6,064 nucleotides of DNA from Flavobacteriaceae bacterium. GTDB lineage: Bacteria > Bacteroidota > Bacteroidia > Flavobacteriales > Flavobacteriaceae. Below the pieces are notes generated by a model. The model searched no databases, was not told the origin of the DNA, and saw nothing but the letters and a program-made list of their open reading frames with translations. The position numbers were made by a program, and so were the translations under genes. The DNA lies in the NCBI GenBank assembly GCA_947458575.1, contig CANHBE010000162.1, positions 1 through 6,064 on the forward strand. The letters are read 5' to 3'. Shown one piece after another: positions 1 through 6,045 of this stretch (position 1 is its first letter; every line of letters begins with the position of its first letter).

Positions 1-28
1 CGAAATCTGTAATCAAATTGGTTTGCAT
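1..28 (-). CDS. possible 5' end of a divergent gene running off the left edge
   Basis: On the minus strand an ATG at 28-26 opens a frame that stays open to the window edge and reads MQTNLITDF. A TAnnTTTG-like match lies at 52-59 on the same strand, which would place a transcript start about 18 bases before this ATG. Nine residues are too few to recognise a family or to prove coding. The only support is the start codon, the promoter-like match, and the otherwise unexplained gap upstream of era. It could equally be non-coding spacer. Confidence 0.22.
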
Positions 29-51
29 TTCGTGTGAATGGACGCACAAAA

Positions 52-59
52 CAAAAATA
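52..59 (-). promoter_or_regulatory. candidate Bacteroidota -7 element for the leftward gene
   Basis: Read on the minus strand the bases are TATTTTTG, an exact fit to the TAnnTTTG -7 consensus known for the Bacteroidota primary sigma factor. I see no convincing TTG box at about -33, and the stretch is very AT-rich, so a chance match is quite possible. It would drive the partial gene at the left edge. Confidence 0.22.
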
Positions 60-108
60 ATTAAACAAAAAGTGGCTTTTTTTATATAATCACAGTCGGA
101 TTAAATTT

Positions 109-990
109 ATGGAACATAAAGCAGGTTTTGTTAACATAATTGGAAACCCTAACGTGGGAAAATCAACTTTGATGAATGCTTTCGTAGGCGAACGTTTGTC
201 CATAATCACCTCTAAAGCTCAAACCACACGTCACCGGATTCTTGGCATCGTAAACGGTGACGATTTTCAAGTAATTCTCTCCGATACACCCGGAATTATC
301 AAGCCGGCATACGAAATGCAAGAGTCAATGATGAACTTCGTCAAATCAGCCTTCGAGGATGCAGATATATTAATCTACATGGTCGAGATTGGAGAACAAG
401 ATCTGAAAGATGAGGCTTTTTTCAATAAAATCATCCATGCAAAAATTCCGGTTTTGTTACTTCTCAATAAAATCGACAATTCCAATCAAGAACAGCTTGA
501 AGAACAAGTTGCTTTTTGGACAGCCAAAGTTCCTAACGCTGAAATATTTCCAATCTCTGCTCTAAAGAATTTTAATGTACCTGAAGTGTTTGCAAGAATC
601 ATTTCACTTTTGCCACTTTCACCCGCATACTATCCGAAAGATCAACTAACCGATAAGCCAGAACGTTTTTTCGTCAATGAAACTATTCGCGAAAAAATCT
701 TATTACACTACAACAAAGAGATTCCCTACGCGGTAGAGATCGAAACAGAAGAATTCATAGAAGACGACAACATTATTCGAATTCGCTCTCTAATTATGGT
801 TGAACGCGATACCCAAAAAGGCATTATCATCGGTCATAAAGGCGAAGCACTGAAAAGGGTTGGTGTCGAAGCGCGCGCCGACCTCGAAAAGTTTTTCGGA
901 AAACAAATCCACATCGAACTGTACGTCAAAGTCAACAAAAACTGGCGAAGCAATATCAATCAACTCAAGCGATTCGGTTACAATAATTAA
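109..990 (+). CDS. era: GTPase Era, ribosome small-subunit maturation
   Basis: Era binds the 3' end of 16S rRNA and helps the 30S subunit mature. It combines a GTPase domain with an RNA-binding KH domain. In this 293-residue protein G1 is GNPNVGKST (12-20), the switch I region is QTTRHR (38-43), G3 is DTPG (59-62), G4 is NKID (120-123) and G5 is SAL (150-152). The KH domain fills the C-terminal third, with its GHKG loop at 242-245. The length is normal for the family and no key residue is missing. The ATG at 109 is a good start because the conserved beta-strand before G1 begins only a few residues later. No Shine-Dalgarno sequence is visible, as is common in Bacteroidota. I found no clear TAnnTTTG promoter for it; a TATAAT-like hexamer at 85-90 is the only candidate. 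The gene faces the minus-strand membrane-protein gene across a repeat-bearing gap. Confidence 0.97.
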   Translation: MEHKAGFVNIIGNPNVGKSTLMNAFVGERLSIITSKAQTTRHRILGIVNGDDFQVILSDTPGIIKPAYEMQESMMNFVKSAFEDADILIYMVEIGEQDLKDEAFFNKIIHAKIPVLLLLNKIDNSNQEQLEEQVAFWTAKVPNAEIFPISALKNFNVPEVFARIISLLPLSPAYYPKDQLTDKPERFFVNETIREKILLHYNKEIPYAVEIETEEFIEDDNIIRIRSLIMVERDTQKGIIIGHKGEALKRVGVEARADLEKFFGKQIHIELYVKVNKNWRSNINQLKRFGYNN

Positions 991-1002
991 GTTTCAATAA
1001 CT

Positions 1003-1038
1003 AAATTCCAAATTCCTAACTTCTAGAATTTGGAATTT
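1003..1038. repeat. 13-bp perfect inverted repeat after era
   Basis: AAATTCCAAATTC at 1003-1015 is the exact reverse complement of GAATTTGGAATTT at 1026-1038, with a 10-bp loop. It begins 12 bp after the era stop codon. The stem is AT-rich and no run of T follows on either strand, so it is not a classical intrinsic terminator. A weaker terminating or mRNA-protecting role between the convergent genes is possible. Confidence 0.75.
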
Positions 1039-1084
1039 GTAATTTGTAATTTGGTATTTCCTATTTTTTGGAATTTGTAATTTG
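1029..1084. repeat. 18-bp direct repeat of AT-rich words
   Basis: TTTGGAATTTGTAATTTG occurs at 1029-1046 and again exactly at 1067-1084, a spacing of 38 bp. The first copy overlaps the right arm of the inverted repeat beside it. Further partial copies of GGAATTT and TAATTTG fill the stretch between, so the block looks like short AT-rich units that have multiplied by slippage or by insertion. No reading frame explains it. Confidence 0.7.
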
Positions 1085-1099
1085 AAATTTTCTACTATT

Positions 1100-1189
1100 G
1101 GGCGTGCCCCCGAGGGTCAGGCTGTTCGCTGCAATCTTTTTCTCAAGATTCTTTCGAAAAAGGATTTTCGCTGCCATCCTTCACGCAGC
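1100..1189. repeat. putative dispersed intergenic palindromic element
   Basis: This stretch is richer in G and C than the AT-rich DNA before it and has ordered internal pairing. The outer arms GCGTG (1102-1106) and CACGC (1182-1186) are complementary. CCC/GGG (1107-1109 with 1114-1116) makes a small hairpin. CTTTTT (1136-1141) pairs with AAAAAG (1157-1162), and AAT/ATT extends that stem past one bulged G. A near-direct repeat, TTCGCTGC followed by AATCTTT or CATCCTT, lies at 1125-1139 and 1167-1181 (13 of 15 identical). From memory it resembles an element scattered between genes in flavobacterial genomes, but I could not search for copies. The exact ends are a guess. It ends about 22 bp before the stop codon of the minus-strand gene. 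Confidence 0.55.
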
Positions 1190-1211
1190 TTCATAAACGA
1201 TCAAATCGCAG

Positions 1212-1706
1212 CTATGATTCTAAAATTTTCAAAAATAAGACCTCCAATTCGTCCATTTGACCAAAGCCATTGGAACGAATTTGCCGTGCGATGTAGTACA
1301 GTAAAAACCAAACAATTACCATCAAACTCATAACAATCAAATCCATGGCAATGGGTTGTTTCAAAGTAACATCAGAATACAAAATCATTCCAAAGATGAT
1401 AAAAATACCTGCAACCAAAAAGTGCAAAAACATAAAAAACGTCCACAGTGTTTGGTCAGGACCAAATAGTCCACGAATATGCGTAAAATTATCCTTTTCT
1501 TCTAGTTCGAGATGCAAATGCGGAGACCAATATTGCTTTTTTGGTCCCTTAATATTCATCCAAATGTGATCGTCACAAACAGAAATTTTGTAATCATCTG
1601 ATGGCGTTGCAGCAAAATTTTCAAATCTCTTGCGCAAATCATCGATTTTCTCCGGCACATCTTTGTAAAATCGGAGGCGAAGTCGGACGGTATTACTTGT
1701 ATCCAT
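1212..1706 (-). CDS. uncharacterised protein with two membrane segments
   Basis: I do not recognise the family. The 164-residue product starts with a charged soluble part of about 86 residues holding aromatic and His-rich stretches (WMNIKGPKKQYWSPHLHLELEE at 49-70 in shortened view: W49, K56, K57, W60, H63, H65). Two hydrophobic segments follow at about 87-110 and 118-140, joined by a short loop, and then a tail of about 24 residues with several acidic positions. There is no N-terminal signal peptide, so the soluble part is probably cytoplasmic and the second helix returns the tail to the cytoplasm. The composition and the clear membrane helices favour a real gene over the shorter plus-strand frames across it. 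It lies between era and der in the opposite orientation, so it is not in an operon with them. The ATG at 1706 is the natural start. No clear promoter was found upstream; a TACATTAG match is imperfect. Confidence 0.82.
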   Translation of the reverse strand: MDTSNTVRLRLRFYKDVPEKIDDLRKRFENFAATPSDDYKISVCDDHIWMNIKGPKKQYWSPHLHLELEEKDNFTHIRGLFGPDQTLWTFFMFLHFLVAGIFIIFGMILYSDVTLKQPIAMDLIVMSLMVIVWFLLYYIARQIRSNGFGQMDELEVLFLKILES

Positions 1707-1786
1707 AGCTTTAGAGTTTGAAGAAAATAGAATCTTTTCTTATGCTAATGTAATAAATTAATGCCTATTTTTATCTGATTAAGCCT

Positions 1787-1794
1787 TACATTTG
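1787..1794 (+). promoter_or_regulatory. candidate -7 promoter element for der
   Basis: TACATTTG fits the Bacteroidota TAnnTTTG consensus exactly. Transcription would begin near 1800 and give a leader of roughly 46 bases before der. A TTG box at the usual -33 distance is not evident, which lowers confidence. It sits in the 139-bp divergent gap between der and the membrane-protein gene. Confidence 0.45.
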
Positions 1795-1845
1795 CGTCCC
1801 AGTTGTCGCCTTCGAAAAATGGAGACTCAAAAAATTTAATTTTGC

Positions 1846-3159
1846 ATGATGAATAACATAGTTGCCATTGTCGGAAGACCTAATGTCGGAAAATCCACGC
1901 TTTTTAATCGATTGATACAAAGAAGAGAAGCCATTGTGGATTCAGTTTCGGGTGTAACGCGAGACCGAAACTACGGCAAGAGCGAGTGGAACGGAAAAGA
2001 ATTCTCAGTAATCGATACCGGTGGTTACATTCGTGGTTCAGAAGACGTGTTCGAAGCTGAGATTCGCAAACAAGTGGAACTAGCCATAGATGAGGCAGAT
2101 GTTATCATTTTTGTAACAGATGTTGAAGAGGGTATTACACCCATGGATGAAGCGGTAGCAAAACTTTTGCGAAAAGTGACTAAACCCGTTTTGCTGGCTG
2201 TCAATAAGGTTGATAATGCAATGCGTGAGAAAGACGCTGTCGAATTTTATAATTTGGGTTTAGGTGAATACTTCACCTTTGCAAGTATCTCAGGAAGTGG
2301 AACTGGAGAATTGCTTGATGCATTAATAGAGGTTTTTCCCGATAAACCGGAGCCAACGGAGGAAGAAAAACAACTTCCTCGATTCGCAGTTGTGGGTCGA
2401 CCCAATGCCGGAAAATCCAGCTTTATTAATGCACTGATCGGAAAAGAGCGATTTATGGTTACTGACATAGCCGGTACAACACGCGATGCAATTGATACAA
2501 AGTTTGATCGTTTTGGGTTTGAATTTAACTTAGTCGATACTGCCGGAATTCGCCGAAAAGCAAAGGTTAAAGAAGATCTAGAGTTTTATTCTGTTATGCG
2601 TTCGGTTCGAGCAATCGAGCATGCTGATGTTTGTATTCTTATCATAGATGCTACACGTGGTTTCGAAGGACAAGATCAAAGCATTTTTTGGTTGGCAGAA
2701 AAGAACCGGAAAGGTATTGTGATTCTCGTCAACAAATGGGATTTGGTAGAAAAAGAAACCATGTCAACGCGCGATTATGAAGAAAAAATCCGAAAGGAGT
2801 TAATGCCCTTTACGGATGTGCCTATCGTGTTCGTTTCAACCTTGACCAAACAACGATTGCTAAAAGCGTTGGAAGCAACGGTGAAAGTATACGAAAATCG
2901 AACGCAACGAATCGCGACTTCTAAGTTTAATGATTATATGTTGAAGGTTATTGAAGGCTATCCACCGCCGGCACTAAAAGGGAAGTATGTGAAAATAAAG
3001 TACTGTATGCAGTTGCCAACACCAACACCTCAGTTTGTGTTTTTTGCCAACTTGCCACAATATGTAAAGGAACCGTACAAGCGTTTCTTGGAAAATAAAA
3101 TACGAGAAAACTGGGATTTTTCTGGGGTTCCTATCGATATATATATTCGCGAGAAATAA
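1846..3159 (+). CDS. der: GTPase Der (EngA), 50S subunit assembly
   Basis: Der carries two GTPase domains in tandem and a C-terminal KH-like domain, and is needed for late assembly of the large ribosomal subunit. In this 437-residue protein, domain 1 shows GRPNVGKST (10-18), TRDR (38-41), DTGG (57-60) and NKVD (120-123). Domain 2 shows GRPNAGKSS (184-192), TTRD (211-214), DTAG (231-234) and NKWD (296-299). The KH-like domain spans roughly 355-437. Length and order are normal. The second G5 motif reads STLTKQR (331-337), where Ser-Ala is usual; this is a mild change unlikely to abolish function. Two adjacent in-frame ATGs, 1846 and 1849, are both possible starts, and the second gives the more typical MNNIVAIVG beginning. 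No Shine-Dalgarno sequence is at the proper distance. The esterase gene follows after 79 bp on the same strand without a terminator that I can see, so some readthrough is possible. Confidence 0.97.
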   Translation: MMNNIVAIVGRPNVGKSTLFNRLIQRREAIVDSVSGVTRDRNYGKSEWNGKEFSVIDTGGYIRGSEDVFEAEIRKQVELAIDEADVIIFVTDVEEGITPMDEAVAKLLRKVTKPVLLAVNKVDNAMREKDAVEFYNLGLGEYFTFASISGSGTGELLDALIEVFPDKPEPTEEEKQLPRFAVVGRPNAGKSSFINALIGKERFMVTDIAGTTRDAIDTKFDRFGFEFNLVDTAGIRRKAKVKEDLEFYSVMRSVRAIEHADVCILIIDATRGFEGQDQSIFWLAEKNRKGIVILVNKWDLVEKETMSTRDYEEKIRKELMPFTDVPIVFVSTLTKQRLLKALEATVKVYENRTQRIATSKFNDYMLKVIEGYPPPALKGKYVKIKYCMQLPTPTPQFVFFANLPQYVKEPYKRFLENKIRENWDFSGVPIDIYIREK

Positions 3160-3238
3160 TAATACTTTGAGTTTGCCTCATGAGTAAGATTTATTCTCAT
3201 AGGATTTCCGCCTTTAAAATAGTAACATTTTGTAAGCT

Positions 3239-4618
3239 ATGAATAGAATTTTTTTCTTGTTTCTTCTGGCAGCAGCATTATGCGAAGGTCAAGTCACTTT
3301 GAGGATTACTTCGCTTCCTGCAAATACTCCCGCCAACTCGACCATTTATATGGCGGGCTCTATTAACTCATGGAATACAGCAGATTCCAATTATGCGATG
3401 CAGTCTGACGGACTGGGGAATTGGCAAATCGTCATCCCACAAGGAACGGGCACTGTAGAGTATAAATTTACAAGAGGAAGTTGGCCGACTGTCGAGGGAA
3501 ATGCAACAGGAGGATTTCTTCCAAACCGAAGTTTTACCTTTACAGGAGCACCGCAAACCATCAATCTTACAATTCAATCCTGGGAAGATCTGGGTAATGG
3601 TGCCAACAGCACTGCCGCTTCAAATGTTCAAATCTTAAGCAATTCTTGTGGTATGCCACAATTGAGTACCACAAGAAGAATTTGGTTGTATTTGCCTCCT
3701 GATTATACAACATCAACAAAAAATTACCCGGTCTTGTATATGCAAGATGGACAGAATCTGTTTGATAATGCAACATCTTTTTCTGGAGAATGGCAAGTCG
3801 ATGAGACACTCAACAATCTGTTTAATCAAGGAGATTTCGGTGCAATTGTCGTCGGAATTGACAATGGAGCTGGGGAACGACTCAACGAATACTCACCTTG
3901 GATCAATACACAATACGGCGGGGGCGATGGTGACGATTATGCCGCATTTATGGCCAATACGCTCAAACCTTATATAGATGCAAATTATCGCACACGTCCC
4001 GAACCGGCATTTAATGCTTTGATCGGTAGTTCGATGGGTGGATTAATTGCGACGTACGGCGCTTGTGAGTTTCCGAATGCCTTTTCCAAAGTCGGCTCAA
4101 TGAGCCCGGCATATTGGTTTGCATTGAGTAGTTTGAATTCCTATATCAACACATCGGTAAATAGTCTTCAAAATCACCGGATGTATTTTGTTGCAGGAAC
4201 AAATGAGTCTTCAACGATGGTTTCGAATATCAACATTGTTAGAAGTAATCTCATTGCAAGAGGCTTGACTTCAGCTAACGCGCTAACAAAGTTCGATAAT
4301 TACGGAACGCATACAGAAGGTTATTGGAGAGGTGAATTTGGTCCGCTTTATCGTTGGTTGTTCCAAAATGAGAATTTATCCCTAACAACGTCAACGTACC
4401 ATTCACCAGAGATTAGTCAGACGATTTCCGGAAAAATTTATGTGGAAGGTTTTCCATCTTCGACCGATTTTGGCTTATTCGATATTATGGGCAAAAAAAT
4501 TATGACCATTACACTGTCAAACGGTATCTATCAAATACCTGAAGATTTATCAAAAGGGATTTATATTTTGAGGACTAGCACCGCTGGCATTCCGCCATTC
4601 AAGTTGGTTCGAAACTAA
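3239..4618 (+). CDS. secreted esterase with starch-binding-like and T9SS C-terminal domains
   Basis: This 459-residue protein has four parts. A signal peptide covers about 1-17, ending before Gln18; Cys15 lacks a proper lipobox, so a lipoprotein is unlikely. Residues about 19-113 look like a CBM20-type starch-binding fold, with the motifs GSINSWN (40-46), GNWQ (60-63) and YKFTRGSW (75-82). Residues about 130-376 form an esterase-D-type (PF00756-like) alpha/beta hydrolase, with DGQNLFD (170-176) and the nucleophile elbow GSSMG (263-267). Ser265 is the likely nucleophile, with Glu323 and His358 as likely partners. The last 64 residues or so resemble a T9SS type A sorting domain (LFDIMGKKI at 413-421, KGIYILR at 439-445, ending KLVRN). 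By inference it is exported by Sec, passes the outer membrane by T9SS, and is released or anchored at the surface. The substrate is unknown: a polysaccharide-linked ester, a siderophore ester or another ester are all possible. No carbohydrate-use genes sit beside it. Confidence 0.88.
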   Translation: MNRIFFLFLLAAALCEGQVTLRITSLPANTPANSTIYMAGSINSWNTADSNYAMQSDGLGNWQIVIPQGTGTVEYKFTRGSWPTVEGNATGGFLPNRSFTFTGAPQTINLTIQSWEDLGNGANSTAASNVQILSNSCGMPQLSTTRRIWLYLPPDYTTSTKNYPVLYMQDGQNLFDNATSFSGEWQVDETLNNLFNQGDFGAIVVGIDNGAGERLNEYSPWINTQYGGGDGDDYAAFMANTLKPYIDANYRTRPEPAFNALIGSSMGGLIATYGACEFPNAFSKVGSMSPAYWFALSSLNSYINTSVNSLQNHRMYFVAGTNESSTMVSNINIVRSNLIARGLTSANALTKFDNYGTHTEGYWRGEFGPLYRWLFQNENLSLTTSTYHSPEISQTISGKIYVEGFPSSTDFGLFDIMGKKIMTITLSNGIYQIPEDLSKGIYILRTSTAGIPPFKLVRN

Positions 4619-4626
4619 GAAAAAAG

Positions 4627-4658
4627 AAAAGCTACTGAAGTTGTAGCTTTTTTATTTT
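4627..4658. terminator. probable bidirectional intrinsic terminator
   Basis: AAAAGCTAC (4627-4635) pairs perfectly with GTAGCTTTT (4643-4651) around a 7-base loop. On the plus strand a T-rich tail follows; on the minus strand the A-rich bases 4620-4626 read as a T-run. It begins 8 bp after the esterase stop codon and lies between two convergent genes, so it probably ends transcription from both sides. It is about 87 bp beyond the stop codon of the minus-strand TPM gene. Confidence 0.85.
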
Positions 4659-4737
4659 CTTTTCAATCGAATGAGAATATTGCATTAAATGTCAAACTTT
4701 CAGATATAACTGCTGCGTATCAATAGCATCTTGATTA

Positions 4738-5538
4738 CTACCAACTACCACCGCTTCCGCCTCCACTAAAGCCTCCTCCACCAAAACCGCCGCCAAAACC
4801 GCCGCCGCCAAATCCACCACCTGAAGAGCCACCGCCAAATCCGCCGCCGCTATTGCGTCCCAAACTACTCAAAATAATGACATCAAGTAAACTAGGTCCA
4901 CTACCTGAATTCCCGGAATTTCTTCCATTTCCGCCACCGCGCGACATGAGGAATAAAACAATCAACACAATAATGATCAAAGGAATAACCGGGAATTTTT
5001 CCTTTTTGTCTTTTTTCCGTTCACCTTTGTATTTACCCTTAAAGACATCAATAATGGCATCTGTTCCTTTGTCCAAACCGGTGTAGTAACTTCCTTTCTT
5101 AAACTCCGGAATGATAACATTTCTGGTTATTTCTCCGCCAATACCTGCTGTTAAACGATCTTCCAAACCGTACCCGGCAGAAATCCAGATTTTTCGTTCT
5201 GCTTTTGCCAATAAGATAATGACACCATTGTCGTTTTGTTGACTACCACCGATGCCCCAAGTTTGTCCCCATTTTGGAGTCAGAATACCAATATCTTCGC
5301 CCTTCAGCGTTTCAATAGTGATGACTACAATTTGAGTTGAGGTTGAATCAGAATAACGAATGAGCTTTTCCTCTAGTTGTTTTTTTTCTGTAGGGTTGAG
5401 AACATTGGCGTAGTCGTAAACACTCGTTTGAAAATCAGGTTTTTTCGGAATATCAAACTGCGCAAATCCAAAAGTAGATAGGAGTAAAAAAAGTAATGAA
5501 CATACAATATGAACAGTTCTGTGTTGTGCATTCATCAT
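4738..5538 (-). CDS. TPM-domain membrane protein with Gly-rich tail (YgcG-like)
   Basis: The 266-residue product has a signal peptide (about 1-26, cleavage before Gln27), a TPM domain at about 38-168 (PF04536-like), a transmembrane segment at about 182-198, and a tail dominated by Gly, Ser and Phe that ends in GGSW. Visible TPM features are the YANVLNPTEK beginning (43-52), QIVVITIE (69-76), DNGVIILLA (103-111) and the SAGYGLE motif (120-126). With the signal peptide, the TPM domain should lie outside the cytoplasm, held to the inner membrane by the single helix. TPM domains have been tied to acid phosphatase activity in plants and to photosystem repair, but the role in heterotrophic bacteria is unsettled. 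Its ATG at 5538 overlaps the TGA of the upstream TPM gene by four bases, which suggests translational coupling; a second ATG directly follows. An AGAGG tract precedes the ATGs, too close to the first but nearer to usable for the second. Confidence 0.9.
   Translation of the reverse strand: MMNAQHRTVHIVCSLLFLLLSTFGFAQFDIPKKPDFQTSVYDYANVLNPTEKKQLEEKLIRYSDSTSTQIVVITIETLKGEDIGILTPKWGQTWGIGGSQQNDNGVIILLAKAERKIWISAGYGLEDRLTAGIGGEITRNVIIPEFKKGSYYTGLDKGTDAIIDVFKGKYKGERKKDKKEKFPVIPLIIIVLIVLFLMSRGGGNGRNSGNSGSGPSLLDVIILSSLGRNSGGGFGGGSSGGGFGGGGFGGGFGGGGFSGGGSGGSW
4741..4848 (-). repeat. Gly-rich coding repeat in the TPM protein tail
   Basis: These 36 codons encode residues 231-266, runs of GGG or GGGG separated by Phe or Ser. 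On the plus strand they appear as repeated CCGCCGCC and CCACCACC words. Such tails are common at the end of membrane-anchored TPM proteins and are probably flexible. The length may vary between strains through slippage. Confidence 0.8.
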
Positions 5539-5972
5539 CCTCTGGAGATTTCGTTTGATAATTCATTATTGTCGTTTTCCGCATAAGGGAAGTACTTTTT
5601 CAGTTGCTGTCCGGCATTGTTAATACCTTCAATCAATCCTTGTCTGAAGTTACCTGTTCTAAAATGTGAGGCCATGATATCTTTTGTACAATCCCAAAAA
5701 TCATGTGGAACCAAATCATTGATTCCTTTGTCTCCACAGATTGCGAATGATTTGTTTTTCACAGCAATGTAAATCAACACTCCATTTTTCAGGTCCGTTT
5801 CATCCATCCGCAACTCATGAAAAATAACTTTTGCTCGATCAAATGATTCTAAAGACGTTTCTTGTTCTATATGGATACGAATCTCACCGGAAGTCGCCAT
5901 TTCAGCCATACGAATGGCTTCAACGATAGCTTGTTCGTCTTCTTGAGATAGGAAATCTTCAACTTTCGACAT
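5535..5972 (-). CDS. small soluble TPM-domain protein
   Basis: With the ATG at 5972 the product has 145 residues and is almost wholly one TPM domain (PF04536-like). It lacks a signal peptide and membrane helix, so it should be cytoplasmic. Typical features are the MSKVEDFLSQ beginning, SGEIRIHIE (28-36), KNGVLIYIA (62-70), FAICGDKGI (76-84) and the FW pair at 92-93. Where the membrane-bound partner has DNG, this one has KNG at 62-64, so a metal site that depends on that Asp may be changed; this subgroup often differs there. An in-frame GTG at 6011 would add 13 residues, but those do not look like the family and lie inside a strong hairpin, so I prefer the ATG. It is the first gene of a two-gene unit, its stop overlapping the next start. 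In related bacteria lemA often lies directly upstream, which here would be beyond the window. Confidence 0.88.
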   Translation of the reverse strand: MSKVEDFLSQEDEQAIVEAIRMAEMATSGEIRIHIEQETSLESFDRAKVIFHELRMDETDLKNGVLIYIAVKNKSFAICGDKGINDLVPHDFWDCTKDIMASHFRTGNFRQGLIEGINNAGQQLKKYFPYAENDNNELSNEISRG

Positions 5973-5988
5973 GAACTGTTTTATATAA

Positions 5989-6045
5989 AAACGGACTCCA
6001 TAATAACGCACAACGGTACTTTGCGCCTGATTTTGAAGTCCGTTT
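5989..6045 (-). ncRNA. structured stem-loop before the TPM operon (terminator or attenuator)
   Basis: Read on the minus strand, AAACGGACTTCA (6045-6034) can pair with TGGAGTCCGTTT (6000-5989) as 12 bp with one G-U pair. Inside the 33-base loop, GCGCAA (6026-6021) pairs with TTGTGC (6013-6008), again with one G-U pair, around a 7-base loop. Both wobble positions become A-C mismatches on the plus strand, so the structure is better formed by minus-strand RNA. A U-rich stretch (TTTTTATATA counted from the end of the stem) follows, and the start codon of the small TPM gene is 17 bp downstream. It may be the terminator of a gene to the right, an attenuator in the leader of the TPM operon, or both. 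Pairing was done by eye without energy calculation. Confidence 0.5.

Noticed and set aside
1082..1333. Plus-strand open frame of 83 codons
   Set aside because: It begins in repeat DNA, crosses the palindromic element and runs antisense into the end of the membrane-protein gene; its product has no family-like features.
1819..1839. Six-codon open frame (METQKI) in the der leader, after a GC-richer stretch
   Set aside because: It is too short to judge, has no clear ribosome site, and lacks the features of a regulatory leader peptide; probably chance.
3161..3169. TACTTTG and, further on, TAACATTTTG as promoters for the esterase gene
   Set aside because: Neither has the TAnnTTTG spacing; the second is so close to the ATG that the mRNA would be leaderless. 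Not enough to call.
3180..3200. ATGAG/CTCAT inverted repeat between der and the esterase gene
   Set aside because: Only five pairs around an 11-base loop with no T-run; too weak for a terminator.
4690..4737. Small ATCAA/TTGAT pairing just after the TPM gene stop codon on the minus strand
   Set aside because: Five AT-rich pairs without a T-run; the better terminator is at 4627-4658.
4853..5086. Plus-strand open frame opposite the TPM gene
   Set aside because: It is the antisense shadow of the membrane-segment and Gly-rich coding region, with no independent support.
5973..6011. GTG start at 6011 giving a 13-residue N-terminal extension of the small TPM protein
   Set aside because: The added residues do not resemble the family, they lie in the hairpin and its tail, and the ATG at 5972 gives the typical beginning.
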